64,000 nucleotides of DNA from Streptomyces sp. CB03234 (GCF_001905885.1 NZ_LIYH01000008.1:1-64000), one strand, 5' to 3'. Positions 1 to 9,633 are shown, numbered from the stretch's first letter. Numbers and translations are program-made. Notes: generated from the letters alone by a model not told the origin.

Positions 1-319
1 TGTCGACGCACCACAAACAGAGCAACGAGCCACCGACTTTCCAGACACCCCCCTAGGTTGTGCGGGTGGGCGCAGGCGCGGGCGATGGCAGTGCTGATTT
101 GGGATTTGTGCGGGTGCGAGGACACCTTTGCAAGGCTTTGACGCTGTCTCGTATAACCGTGCGCCAGATCACTTCCGTTAGCTCCGGTTAAAGAAGCACC
201 GCACAGGTTGGGTGCGTTGCCTGGTGATGATCACGCCGCGTAGGAAAGGGGGCGGCGCGACACATACCAGCAGCGTCCTGCCCCCGGTTCGAGGGAGGGC
301 AGGGCCGAAGGGACATGTC
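1..319 (+). promoter_or_regulatory. Upstream region of the nuclease gene, with candidate promoter and leader hairpin
   Basis: No gene is visible here. A possible promoter is TTGCAA at 128-133 and TATAAC at 152-157, spaced 18 bases. A leader hairpin pairs CCTGCCC (277-283) with GGGCAGG (297-303), shortly before the GAAGGGA ribosome-binding site at 307-313. I compared the leader by eye with the ydaO-type c-di-AMP riboswitch often found before Streptomyces wall hydrolases and saw no convincing match. Positions 7-40 resemble 9063-9096 (see findings). Confidence 0.35.
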
Positions 320-2336
320 TTGTTGGGAAGGTTGAAAATCAGAAGGAAACACGCTCTCTCGCGGTTAGCCGTCGGCACGGTGGCCATGCTGCTGTTCAGT
401 GCCGGCGGTGTGGCCGGTGCGGTCGAGACGGCTCCGGCCGCCCAGCCCGACCCCAACGCCGCCCCCTTGACCCGGCCCGCTGCCGGGCAGGAGAAGGCCA
501 CGCGTGCGGCTGCCGCGGGGGCGCGGCCGGTGTCGGGGAAGAGCCCGACGGCTGCGCCTCTGTCGCGGAATGCTGCGCCTGGCGGGTTCCAGCGGGTGAC
601 GTCTCACAAGGTCCAGCTCAAGAACAAGGTGACCGACGCGGACGGGGACAAGTCGACGCTGACGTTTGAGGTGTGGACCGCGGATGCGGCAGGCAATCCG
701 CTGAAGAAGGTGAGCATCGCCGACAACGAGTGGGGTGTCATTGTCTCCCCCTACGTGGCGTCGGGGTCGACGGTCACGGTGAATGTGCCGGTGGGCAAGC
801 TGGCGCTGAACACGAACTATGTCTTCCACATGTCGGCGTTCGACGGCTCCCTGTACGAAACGTCGTGGTCGCCATGGGCCAAGTTCCGTATCGAGCTGCC
901 GGTTGATCTGACGCTGCCGACACCCAACTACAGTGCGCCCCGATCCGACGTCGCTGAACACGCCGCCGAACTACTACCAGACGAAGCCGCTGGGCTCGGC
1001 CGGTACGCCGCTGTCTGCGCGTTCGTCGAAGTCGGCGGTGGAGCAGTGCAGCGAGGCGGATGCGGACGGCCGTCAGGTGTGCTTCGGCAAGTCGACGCCG
1101 GTGGCCAAGGGCAAGGCGCCCAGGAGCGGGGCGAAGGCAGCGGGTGCGGCGGTGGCGACGGCCGGGGTGGAGTGGTGTCACACCGACTTCGAGAACATCC
1201 TCGCTACCCGGTTCACCGAGTGTGATGTCAGGTCGGTGCCGATCTACATCCGCATGGACGGCACGATCCAGGCCGCTGTTCCTGCGGATGCTTCAGCTCG
1301 ATGGACAGAACAGCTTCACCGAGCACACCTGACGATCGAGCCCGCGCAGCAGATTCCCCCCGCGTTCCGTGAGATCAACTTCGTGGGCGTGGAGCACCTG
1401 TGCCAGGGGTCGTGTACGCCGCAAGAGCCCGATCACAGCGCATGGACGGGCAAGACGTGGTGGGTGCCGGGCGAGATGCATTCCACGTCGCTGACCACCC
1501 CCTACACATGGGACGCCTCGGTTGCCGGCAAGACGTACCTGTACAAGCCGGATGTGAAGATCGACGCGAACATTCTGCCTGCGGACGGGAAGATCCGCCC
1601 CTTCATGACCGGCTACCAGTGGTCTTTGGACTACGACGGCGGCACGGAGGATGTCGACCAGATCCGATGCGACACCACCAACGCCGGTCCCGGCACGGGC
1701 TGTGTGTTCGTCAACCACGCGCCCACCTACATCTTCAACGCCAAGGCTTTCCCGCAGGCCGCAGCGCACGCGTGGCTGATCCAGAAGGCCACCCCCAAGC
1801 ACCCGGGTTCGATGGCCGATCGAAAGCCCCTGTACTACATGGGCGACAGCGCGCAGAACTCCCGTAGCCGCAACCGGATCTGCCCCACCGGGTGGGCCGC
1901 CGCGAACGGGGACGCCTCCGCCCTGGTAGACGCGGCCGACACGCTGAACTGTGACGCGTTCGCGTTCGCCTCCTCCTACAACAGCGGCGGCATGTCGTCC
2001 GCTGAGGGCGGCCTCAACCCCGCCCTGCTCCCGGGCGGGACCACGCCGACGGGCGCAGCGTGTATTGGCACCTACGCCAAGAAGCACGGCAGCATGGTCC
2101 ACCTGTTCTCCCTGAACGGCACCGACCCCACGTTCAGCGAGGTGTGCGGCCGGTCGGCCATCTCCGGCATGCACAACCAGGAATCCATGGGCAACCACTT
2201 CGCGACGTTCATGCGGGACAAGCGGATCATGGACAAGAATGCGTACTGGCTGGACACGCGGATGGATGACGGCGGCACCTGCACGTACGGCATCGGCGGC
2301 GGTCAGCCGGTGATCTGCAAGCTGGCCGCGACGTAA
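320..2336 (+). pseudogene. Secreted NucA/NucB-type deoxyribonuclease, frameshifted
   Basis: The gene would encode about 671 residues: an N-terminal signal peptide (hydrophobic stretch VGTVAMLLFSAGGVAGA), a Thr/Ala-rich spacer, an Ig/FnIII-like domain (about 535-905) and a Cys-rich C-terminal domain. The C-terminal part carries NCDAFAFASSY, close to the NCDEYPFAST motif of NucA/NucB nucleases, and later NQESMGNHFATF. The family cuts DNA extracellularly. The first half reads in one frame to about 937 and the second in another from 933. Removing one C from the CCCC run at 938-941 joins them as NYSAP-DPTSLNTPPNYY. As written, the signal peptide is separated from the catalytic domain, so no secreted enzyme would form. 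TTG at 320 is chosen because GAAGGGA lies 6 bases upstream; TTG 323 or 332 are alternatives. The nuclease assignment rests on motifs only. Confidence 0.72.
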
Positions 2337-2359
2337 CACCCCCCGGCCTCAAAGGCATT

Positions 2360-2389
2360 GGCCCCCACCCTGCGATCAGGGTGGGGGCC
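2360..2389 (+). terminator. Strong intrinsic terminator hairpin
   Basis: A perfect 12-bp stem (GGCCCCCACCCT, 2360-2371, with AGGGTGGGGGCC, 2378-2389) closes a 6-base loop. It sits between the convergent nuclease pseudogene and the minus-strand gene ending at 2413, so it can stop transcription from either side. Confidence 0.85.
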
Positions 2390-2412
2390 TGTCTCATGCG
2401 CGCGGAAGACGG

Positions 2413-3072
2413 TCAGGCCGGGGCGATGAGGACACCGGGAAGGTCACCGGCCTTCACAGCGTCCTGGTCAATGGCCACGCCCGTGTAGGCGCCCACGGCG
2501 GTGAACACCAGCTCGGGCAGGCGCTCACCATGCTCCTCGAAGTACGCGACGACTTCGGCCTCACTGGCCTCAGGCATCGACGGGAACACCGCGCCCGCGG
2601 CGCTGAGGGCGGCATCGAGGGCCGAGCCCTGCCCGGTGTCGGTGCCGAAGTCAGCCCGGTACGCGCAGGCACCGGGCGCATGGATGATCAGGGCCGGGGG
2701 GCTGAAACGGTTGGCCGTCAGGCAGAGGATCTCCTCGCCCTCGCAGGGGAGCATCGACTCGACCTTGCCTTGGTAGCCGGTCGCCCAGGTCGCCATGCCC
2801 CAGTCCTCCAGCACGTACGTCCACTCACCGCACGTGCCGTACATGGCGCGGTTGAGCAGGGGCGAGGGCTGGCCCGGCTGCCCGGCCAGTGCTCGCAGCT
2901 CCCTGCACGCGATGCGCGCGGCTAGCTCGTGGAGGTCGGCGCCCAGGTTGATGAGGAACTCGTCCGTCTCCACGCCTCGAGCCAGGGTCAGCGAGATGCC
3001 GCCGAGCATGCCGGGCACGGCCGATGGAGGGGTGTGGTGGTGTGCGCCTATCCACGCAATGCCGTCACTCAT
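2413..3072 (-). CDS. DUF6461-like hypothetical protein
   Basis: A 219-residue soluble protein starting MSDGIAWIGA. It has no signal peptide or membrane segment. The pattern of an N-terminal helical part (ISLTLARGVETDEFLINLGAD), then GEWTYVLEDWG and a short beta-rich stretch around ILCLTANRF and YRADFGTDTG, resembles the DUF6461 family of actinobacterial proteins of unknown function. Function is not known. An upstream in-frame extension to 3405 lacks coding character, so the ATG at 3072 is preferred. It converges on the nuclease pseudogene and lies about 250 bp from an IS3-family element. That gap (3073-3323) shows no convincing gene. Confidence 0.6.
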   Translation of the reverse strand: MSDGIAWIGAHHHTPPSAVPGMLGGISLTLARGVETDEFLINLGADLHELAARIACRELRALAGQPGQPSPLLNRAMYGTCGEWTYVLEDWGMATWATGYQGKVESMLPCEGEEILCLTANRFSPPALIIHAPGACAYRADFGTDTGQGSALDAALSAAGAVFPSMPEASEAEVVAYFEEHGERLPELVFTAVGAYTGVAIDQDAVKAGDLPGVLIAPA

Positions 3073-3395
3073 GCCGGTCAGAGTATCGGCCTGGTACTGG
3101 CGGCGGTCCTGGTGGCGGCAAGTGCCGTAACCAGGAAGCTGCGCCAATTTGAAGTGGCTGGTCAGGGGCCTGGTGTGACGTTGTTCCGGGGTGCTGACGC
3201 TGGTCGTGGGCGGCAGTCGACCTCGTCTTGAGTCGTTCGACTTGAGCTGCGCGCGGGTCGGCGAGGGTTCCGGCCTGCTGCAGAGCGGCCAGGCGGCGGT
3301 GGAAATCCCGGGCGAGGTGCTGGTGAGCTGTACCGAGATCTGTGGAGTCCTTGATGCCAGGGTTACCGTCCTGGCGAAGGAGAGCCACCAGCACC

Positions 3396-3707
3396 ATGGC
3401 AGCACCCCGTAAATACCCCGATCAGCTTCGCGAGCGCGCGATCCGTGAGGTCCGCGCCACCGGTCGGCCGATCGCCCACGTCGCGAAAGATCTGGGCATC
3501 CACAAGGAGGCCCTGCGCGGCTGGGTCCGCCAGGCCGAGGCCGACCGCGGTGAACGCGATGATCGGCTGACCACCGCCGAGCAGGACGAGCTCAAACAAC
3601 TCCGCAAAGAAGTAGCGGAGTTGAGGCGGGCGAATGAGATCCGCAAAGCCGCTTCGGTGTTTTTTGCCCAGGAGATCGACCGTCCCCGGACGAGGCCGAG
3701 CAGGTGA
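3396..3707 (+). CDS. IS3-family transposase OrfA
   Basis: About 103 residues from ATG 3396 (MAAPRKYPDQ), preceded by GAAGGAGAG. The N-terminus is the OrfA helix-turn-helix that binds the element's ends (RERAIREVRATGRPIAHVAKDLGIHKEALRGW). It is followed by a leucine-zipper-like stretch (DELKQLRKEVAELRRANEIRKAASVFF). A T-run near 3659-3665 inside the codons for SVFF is where IS3 elements normally slip by -1 to make the OrfAB fusion. OrfA looks intact, but its partner is not, so the element is probably immobile. Confidence 0.8.
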   Translation: MAAPRKYPDQLRERAIREVRATGRPIAHVAKDLGIHKEALRGWVRQAEADRGERDDRLTTAEQDELKQLRKEVAELRRANEIRKAASVFFAQEIDRPRTRPSR

Positions 3708-4527
3708 TAGACCACCTGCGTGACAGAGGTCTCGGGGTCGATCCTGTCTGCCGGGTGCTGGACCTGTCGCCGTCGACGTGCTTCCCCCGCAAGAAGCGGC
3801 CGAAGTCGGCCCGCCGGCTCCGCGACGAGCAGCTGATGCCGCTGATCGAGCAGGTCCACGCGGACTCGGGCGGCACTTGGCGCCCGCCGGAACGCCCACG
3901 CCCTTCGGCGCAAGGGCCACGAGGCGGCCCGCTGCACCGTCGAGCGGCTGATGGCCGAGCTCGGCATCGCGGCGTCATCCGTGGCCGACGGCGCCGCACT
4001 ACCATCCCGGAGCCGTCAGCACCTCGTCCTCCGGACCTTGGTCGACCGTGACTTCACCGCCTCCCGGCCCGACCAGCTCTGAGTGGCCGACATGACCTAT
4101 GTCCGCACCTGGTCCGGCTGGGCATACGCGGCATTCGTCGCGGACCGAACTTCCGCTGGACGCCCTGGAGATGGCGCTGTGGAGACGGAGGATCAAGAAG
4201 GACTCCGGTCTCGTCCATCACAGCGACCGCGGGTCGCAATACGTACCAATTCGGTACTCTGACCGGCTCGCCGACATCGGCGCCTCTGCCTCCGTCGGAT
4301 CAGTCGCGGACTCGTACGACAACGCCATGACCGAGGCGCTGAACGGCACCTTCAAGGCCGAGCTGATCGAGATGCAAGGCCCCTGGAAGGACCCTGCCCA
4401 GGTCGAGCGAGCGATCTTTCAGTGGGTCACGTGGTACAATGAAGAGCGTCTCCACACCGCGCTCTACTACGTGCCACCCGCCGAGTACGAGGAAGCCTTC
4501 TGGCGAAGCCAGGAGCCAGTCCCCTGA
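3704..4527 (+). pseudogene. IS3-family transposase OrfB (DDE integrase), broken
   Basis: Recognisable OrfB segments occur in several frames: IDHLRDRGLGVDPVCRVLDLS, then ALRRKGHEAARCTVERLMAELG in another frame, then DFTASRPDQL followed by TGA (4081-4083) where a Trp is expected before VADMTYVRTWSGWAYAAFVAD. The segment that should carry FSRRIVGW is deleted. Finally HHSDRGSQY and NGTFKAELIE supply the second and third acidic residues of the DDE triad. At least two frameshifts, one stop and one deletion are visible. Not functional. Confidence 0.85.
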
Positions 4528-4576
4528 GTCCGCCTGAACCATCAAGATCGGACTCTACGAAACTCGGGGCCTCTCA

Positions 4577-4785
4577 TCACGCTCGCGCGGATCAAGCAGC
4601 TACGGACTGAGAACAGCGACCTCGCCGCCCGCCTGGAAATGGCGTACGGGGAGATCCGCAGACTGCGCGGCATCTCCCGCTCCGGCGGGTTCGAACCTGA
4701 GAGAGAGAACAACGTCCCTTCCTGCGTGCCTCGCACCACAGGCCAAATAACGACTGCCCACCGGCGCAGGACACCAGCGTTCTGA
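4577..4785 (+). pseudogene. Coiled-coil gene fragment beside the IS element
   Basis: An open frame reads straight out of the IS right end: TLARIKQLRTENSDLAARLEMAYGEIRRLRG and on to a stop at 4783-4785. The heptad-like pattern resembles the C-terminal part of small coiled-coil proteins found with recombinases and transposases (DUF6262-like), but that is a guess. No start codon or N-terminal half is present. The IS probably replaced or removed it. Confidence 0.45.
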
Positions 4786-4883
4786 TGGGTATATGCCAGG
4801 TTCGGACGGGACTCCTGTCGAGGACCGGGTCGTGGTGCAGGGATTAATGACGGCAGTTGTGCGTGGGGAGGGAGACGTCTCAG

Positions 4884-6032
4884 GTGAATACGCCAGACTT
4901 AGTCTCGGGGGTCCTGCAAATCTTGGCCCAGGGGGCCGGCGGTGCCGCGTCGGCAGCGGGTGGCATGGCGGCGGAGACATTGATCGCAGCGCTCAGGGAA
5001 CGAATGAGAGGCGCAGAGGACGACCTTGCTGCGCTGGATACGTTTCTGGGGAACCCGGACGATGCGGCGGGCGCGGCGGCGGTGCGGGCGGTCCTGGAGC
5101 GTGAGGTGGCCGCCGACCCCGGCTTCGGCCGGCATCTGAAAGCCCTTGCCGAAGCGGCCGCCGAGCAGCCGCCTCAAACGATCACAGGCAGCGTGGTGAT
5201 CGATGGCGGGGCCAAGGTCAGCCGCAACCAGATTTCACTGGGGCCGCTGACCATCAACAACAACCGGCAGGGCCGATGGCTCCTCGCCGTGCTCGCCGTT
5301 GCTCTCATGATCCTCGTTGCCCTGGCTGGATACGGCGGCGCCCGAGTGTTCATCGACGAAAGCGAGGGGGCAGGGCCAGGCACCTCGGCCCACGGGGCTT
5401 CGAAGCCGCCCGTCGACACACCCGCCGCCGATCCGTTGCCCCCCACCCAGAAGACAGCCAACGCGATCCTCCCCGACCGGGCAGCCATGGAAGGAACGCG
5501 CTTCGAGACCTCCCCCGATTTTTTCCCCGACGGCGAGCGGGGCGGCTACGAGGCCACGATCTGCGGGAACTACCCCAAGCTTTGCGGGAACCGCGTACGA
5601 GCCGGGGTCACAGCGGGCTACAGCCCCAACGATCTCTCGGAAGCAACGGGGTGGCATGCCGAGCTCCAGGTGCTGGCCCACGCGTCCGAGGGCGATGCCG
5701 AGCGAACCTTTGACGCGCTGGAGGACGGCTTCAGGGACGACTCGACCGACGTCAGGCCCGACCCTTCGGCGTACACCTCATCAGAAAAGGCGCAACTCGG
5801 CGATGAGCTTGCTAGCTACAGGATCTTCTGGGAGGGGCGTGATATTGGGATCACGTGCATGATACGCCGCGGACCGTACATCGCCCTGGTCGCACAAGAG
5901 AAGGACGGCTGGGAAGCGGTCATTGACAACAACACGCAAACACAGCTCAACACCCTGTTGCTGCGCCGCATGAATGAGGCGCTTTCCGGTGATACGCCGC
6001 GCGCGGCGTTGCGCGATATCGAGAGCGCCTGA
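4884..6032 (+). CDS. Single-pass membrane protein with a repeat-like polar motif (function unknown)
   Basis: 382 residues from GTG 4884, chosen for the strong GGGGAGGGAGA just upstream. The N-terminal 90 residues are alpha-helical and Ala/Glu-rich. Next comes a beta-prone polar stretch (SVVIDGGAKVSRNQISLGPLTINNN), then one transmembrane helix (LLAVLAVALMILVALAGYGG), a Pro-rich linker and a roughly 190-residue outer domain with three Cys. No enzyme motif is visible. The polar stretch contains (I/V)-x-(I/L)-G, reminiscent of RHIM-like amyloid signalling motifs (see findings). The gene stands alone between mobile-element debris. Confidence 0.75.
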   Translation: MNTPDLVSGVLQILAQGAGGAASAAGGMAAETLIAALRERMRGAEDDLAALDTFLGNPDDAAGAAAVRAVLEREVAADPGFGRHLKALAEAAAEQPPQTITGSVVIDGGAKVSRNQISLGPLTINNNRQGRWLLAVLAVALMILVALAGYGGARVFIDESEGAGPGTSAHGASKPPVDTPAADPLPPTQKTANAILPDRAAMEGTRFETSPDFFPDGERGGYEATICGNYPKLCGNRVRAGVTAGYSPNDLSEATGWHAELQVLAHASEGDAERTFDALEDGFRDDSTDVRPDPSAYTSSEKAQLGDELASYRIFWEGRDIGITCMIRRGPYIALVAQEKDGWEAVIDNNTQTQLNTLLLRRMNEALSGDTPRAALRDIESA

Positions 6033-6834
6033 GCAGGTCCGGGGCAGGGCGCGGTGGCCGCCGCGCCCTGCCCCGGACGCACCCGGTGGAACTGCCGCCC
6101 CTCCCGCCGTGCCGGACCCGCGCTCAACGACCGACCGTGATCGGAACTACAGACGCCGTGTCAGATCCGGCATAGCCAAGCAGGTGTTGCCTACAACGAC
6201 CTCACATCCGCCGTCCCGGCAGGGGGCGGCCGCGCTGCGGCAGTGTCTCCTACGTACCAGTCGAAGACCCGGTCCACAGCCGGTCAGCGACGTCCTCACC
6301 CGCATCGAAGCACGGCACCGAACGTGGGACAGCGTCAATCTCGACGTCTCCCGAACGCAGAGGGAGGGAGCAAGGCCGCTCCCTCCCTCTGCCGCGTGGA
6401 GGACATGTCCGCCAAGCAACCAACCTGGTCCAGCCGGTGTGTACATCTTCAGCCAACCATAAACCAGTGCCAGCGACGGTTCTCGGCTCGCCGCCGCGAT
6501 CCGCCGCACGAATTTGTCCCCGGAAACCACCGGGGCTCTGGCGGCCCTGCGCACGGTGGGCTGGCAGGCCACGAACCAGGACAAGATCACCCTGTCGCCG
6601 CGCCCGGCGTCCTGGCCGGCACCCGTGTCCCTGACGGTGCCCGGCGGCAAGACCGAGGCGGGCACCCTGGCCTGCGCGACCGTGGCCATGTGATCAGTGT
6701 GGCCTCGATGTCCAGGACGGGCTGCGCAGTTCGTGTCCTGGGGCTGTCACCGCAGGTATGCCCTCACCGGTTTCGGCGGCCTGCAGCCAGGAAACTTCCC
6801 GGGCAAGCAGCGCGGGCCGCTCGCAGCGAAGCGA
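6033..6834. other. Gene-poor debris with one open remnant
   Basis: No full gene is visible. On the plus strand 6463-6693 is open and gives a protein-like stretch (SRLAAAIRRTNLSPETTGAL through the terminal LACATVAM and stop) with no start codon and no recognised family. It is probably the 3' end of a lost gene. The rest shows nothing I can interpret. Confidence 0.4.
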
Positions 6835-7200
6835 CTACGCATTGTCCGTGTCGGCGAGCAGCCGCCAGGCTGTGGGGCTGTCGATCACCGCCCTCGACAG
6901 GTCCAGCCGGTCCGCGGCCCGCAGCTCGGCCAACAGCACCTCGTGCAGGCGTTGCCAGACCCCTGCGTTGTTCCAGTCCCGCAGCCGGCGCCAGCAGGTC
7001 ATGCCTGAGCCGAAGCCCAGCTCAGCCGGCAGCCACTCCCATCGGATGCCCGTGTAGAGGACGAAGAGGATGCCGCACAGCACCTTGCGGTCATCCAGTG
7101 CCTTCCGGCCGGGGTGCCGATGCCGACTCTGCCGGACAGGCAGCAACGGCTCGATCCGCGACCACAACTCATCATCAATCAGCCACGGTTGGGGAATCAC
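6835..7200 (-). pseudogene. IS5-type transposase, N-terminal fragment
   Basis: 121 residues starting MIPQPWLIDDELWSRIEPLLP and containing GRKALDDRKVLCGILFVLYTGIRWEWLP. This is the characteristic DUF4096 N-terminus of Streptomyces IS5-family transposases. The protein should continue past the first catalytic Asp (LSRAVID) with a SHVRA-like stretch; here it changes to SPTAWRLLADTDNA and stops. The DDE domain is missing, so it cannot transpose. Confidence 0.8.
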
Positions 7201-7206
7201 ACTTCC

Positions 7207-8049
7207 TCACACCCAAGCAACCGAGTCACCCAGCTGGAGGACACGCTCCAACCGCATTCCGTTAGGAGCTCTTAGGGCTCCCTTGAGGTCGATCTGACTG
7301 CCAGCCGCTGCGGGGTAGGTGTCGGCTTCCTGGCATTTGTTGGCCTCGAGGTCGAGGACGGCGACCTGGTACGCCTCGCCCGACCCCACGGCGGTGGCAT
7401 ACCAGCGGCCGCTGGCGTCGATGGCTCCGCGGCCTGCCGCGTCGCCTGCTTCGCAGCGCGGGGCGGCCTTCGATTTTTTGTCGTCGATGGAGTACACGTT
7501 GACGCACGCACTGCTCTTGCAGTCGTTCTGCTTTCGCACAACGCGGGTACCCGCGGTGCTGAGCACGGTGGCGTACTTGGCGATCACCTGGGTGACGGAC
7601 TGGGCCTGCTTGTCCAGCAGGACGATGTCGGTAAGAGCGATCTTCCCGTTGCCCGTCCCAGCCGTGTCCTCGGTGGTCCGGTGGACGAGCAGTCCTTGAG
7701 GCGTCTGCGCCACGGGCTCCATGCCGCAGGGCAGGCTGAGTTTCGTGCGGGACGGGCTGCCGCTGGTGTCGTGTTCGGTGATGGTGAAGCGGGCCTGAAC
7801 GGACGGGGGCAGCTTCTTCCCACTACAGGCGGTGGCGGCCGGCTCCTCAGTGACTGCCCAGGTCTTGTCGTTGTCTGCCGCGGGGAACCACGCGGCCGCC
7901 GGTCCCAGCAGCCGGGTCTTTCTCGCGGCGACGATCGTGGGCTTGGCATCGATCGAATCCAGGACGGCGATGCGGCCTCCCAGATTCAGCACGATGCCCT
8001 CGGCCGCCGTGCTCCCGTCATTTCCCTGGCCGCACCCGGCGACAAACAC
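7207..8049 (-). CDS. Putative lipoprotein, start codon apparently lost
   Basis: A 280-residue protein beginning at GTG 8049 right inside a lipobox (VFVAGCG). The codons upstream read VRSRLLTAATAVGAL and give a textbook lipoprotein signal peptide, but no ATG, GTG or TTG exists in that frame; the likely original start is the GTC at 8092-8094. The mature part is mostly beta-like, with repeated VLD/DSIDAK patterns suggestive of a propeller, and five Cys. Function is unknown. It is either expressed from a rare start or is a pseudogene. Confidence 0.5.
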   Translation of the reverse strand: MFVAGCGQGNDGSTAAEGIVLNLGGRIAVLDSIDAKPTIVAARKTRLLGPAAAWFPAADNDKTWAVTEEPAATACSGKKLPPSVQARFTITEHDTSGSPSRTKLSLPCGMEPVAQTPQGLLVHRTTEDTAGTGNGKIALTDIVLLDKQAQSVTQVIAKYATVLSTAGTRVVRKQNDCKSSACVNVYSIDDKKSKAAPRCEAGDAAGRGAIDASGRWYATAVGSGEAYQVAVLDLEANKCQEADTYPAAAGSQIDLKGALRAPNGMRLERVLQLGDSVAWV

Positions 8050-8292
8050 CAGCGCGCCGACGGCCGTCGCGGCGGTCAGGAGGCGGCTCCGGACAGTACA
8101 TGCTGCGCGAGTTGAGGGCCCAGTAGCGACGGGACGCGTTCCGTGGCTTGCCCCCGCGCCGCCGGGAGGCCCGCCGGCCGCCCTCCCGCCGCCGGGGTGA
8201 CAGGTCCGAGGCCGCTTTGGGGCTTCGGTTCGCAGCGCCGGCAGGGAAGGCCGCCGCCCGAGGGGGCGCTGTCGCGAAAGGGTGCGTCCCCG

Positions 8293-8829
8293 TCAGTCTG
8301 CGTCCGCCGCGGATAGAGCCTCGCTGATCAGACGGGTGGCGAAGTTGGGGTCGTCGGTGAGGCGGTTGATGTGCTCAGCGAGCAGGAAGACAGTGGCTTC
8401 CAGGGGAGTCATCTCGTCATCGGTCCAGTACCCGTACTGTTTGCGCCACAGGTTGGGGCTCAGGCCGGTGCCTGCGGCGACGAGCAGGCCGGCCATGGTG
8501 GGGATGGTCTCGGAAGGGACGCTCTTGGGCATCATCCGCATGGTGGCCACGAGGTTGGGCACCACGCATGCGATGACGTCCTCGTCGTGGTCCTCGTACG
8601 CCATCCGCAGCCACTTCATGAACATGAAGATCAGTGTGCATGCCCCGTCCAGTACCTCATCGACTCCCCTGGGCCCCAGGGAGGCGGCGAACTGGTCGAT
8701 CAGCGCTTGGTGTTCGGGATCGGTCGCGGTCTTGCCTTCGTAGACGGCCTGGAGCCGAGAATCGATCATCATGAGCGCTGCGCTCACATCGCCGGTGGGA
8801 GCGTGCTGGGGGTCACAGGGCGATGACAC
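8293..8829 (-). CDS. Hypothetical protein
   Basis: 178 residues from GTG 8829, with a perfect AGGAGGAAG ribosome-binding site just upstream. It is mainly helical and acidic, with no signal peptide; the FMFMKWLRMAYEDHDEDV stretch looks like an amphipathic helix. No family recognised. It is unlinked to obvious partners: the lipoprotein ends the same minus-strand stretch, and upstream is gene-free DNA. Confidence 0.65.
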   Translation of the reverse strand: MSSPCDPQHAPTGDVSAALMMIDSRLQAVYEGKTATDPEHQALIDQFAASLGPRGVDEVLDGACTLIFMFMKWLRMAYEDHDEDVIACVVPNLVATMRMMPKSVPSETIPTMAGLLVAAGTGLSPNLWRKQYGYWTDDEMTPLEATVFLLAEHINRLTDDPNFATRLISEALSAADAD

Positions 8830-9504
8830 AGAACTTCCTCCTCATCCCGACCGCGACGGGCAGCGCGGTATGTCCGTACGGTAGACGGCCGATGAGGCCG
8901 CAGTCCGGTGAATCCCACCGATTGACCCCGAAACGGTCAAGGGCCCTCTTCGAGCGTCGGGTTCCCTGGCCTGCCCGGCCATCAGCCCCCGGGCAGGCCA
9001 GGGTCGTGACCACAGCAATGGCTCCGTCACCGCCCAAACACTCATCAGGCAGCTCACGACGGCGTGCCACGAACCGAGCAACGAACAACCGACTTTGCCG
9101 GCACGACTGGGGCGTCACCCCACGCGGAAGGCCGAGCAGGGCGCCAAAACCGGTGCAGGGCTTGGCCGGGTTCCTCCGCAGTACGTTCGCCGGCCACCAG
9201 CCGCCCAAGACGCGTGCCGCGAGGGGTGACCCGGTCGTGCAAGTGCACCCGCCGGCGGCCTCGACGGTCTTGACCTCACCGTGTCCGTGGGCACGGTCAT
9301 CGCCTCGGTGAGGCGGGAAGGGCACGGCAGCTCCCTCGACCCGGCCACCGCCCATTTTCTGGCCCAGTCATCGCCCTCCGCTTCCAGAAGGCCACCGCAC
9401 CTCCGGAAACCCCCTCAGCAGTGCACAGCACCTCATCCGGTCATTGCGACCCTGCACGGAAGCCCCCCGCAACCAGGACCACCACTACGCCCGGCTCCTC
9501 CGCC
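8830..9504. other. Gene-free stretch
   Basis: No start with a ribosome-binding site and no recognisable protein was found on either strand. It contains the partner (9063-9096) of the repeat at 7-40. Everything else looks like non-coding or decayed sequence. Confidence 0.4.
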
Positions 9505-9609
9505 GATCAGTCTGCCGGGGCGCCAGCCGTTGAGCGACGGGCCGAGGTTGGTGGCCTTGATTTGGGCGGTGCAACCGTCGGTGCACCTGTTCACGGTGCC
9601 GGCGCGGTA
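9505..9609 (-). pseudogene. Relic of a CBM2-containing secreted protein
   Basis: Reading the minus strand from 9609 gives YRAGTVNRC, then GCTAQIKATNLGPSLNGW. This matches the cellulose-binding module 2 pattern (GFxAxVxxTNxGxxxNGWxL) seen intact in the neighbouring cellulase. Nothing else of the protein survives: no signal peptide and no catalytic domain. A CebR-like half-conserved palindrome lies just upstream in the direction of reading. Confidence 0.55.
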
Positions 9610-9633
9610 AAGAGGAAGGGCGCGAAAAAGCAG

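Larger units (their letters stand above)
3324..4576 (+). mobile_element. IS3-family insertion sequence, about 1.25 kb, decayed
   Basis: The ends form an imperfect 27-bp inverted repeat: 3324-3350 against the reverse complement of 4550-4576, 19 of 27 matching by eye, both starting TGAG and sharing the CCGAG and GAGTCC blocks. Inside are orfA and a broken orfB. No target-site duplication could be seen in the flanking bases (TGG on the left, TCA on the right), so the insertion is old or the flanks have changed. Confidence 0.75.

Noticed and set aside
190..330. Possible c-di-AMP (ydaO) riboswitch before the secreted nuclease
   Set aside because: Only a simple CCTGCCC/GGGCAGG hairpin is present; the conserved ydaO cores were not seen by eye. 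A covariance-model search would settle it.
4684..4700. GGGTTCGAACC, which looks like a tRNA T-arm or an integration site
   Set aside because: No acceptor, anticodon or D-arm can be built around it, and it lies inside the readable coiled-coil fragment (GGFEPER).
6243..7265. Plus-strand frame of 340 codons across the IS5 region
   Set aside because: Arg/Pro-rich, no start signal, and antisense to the recognisable transposase fragment at 6835-7200.
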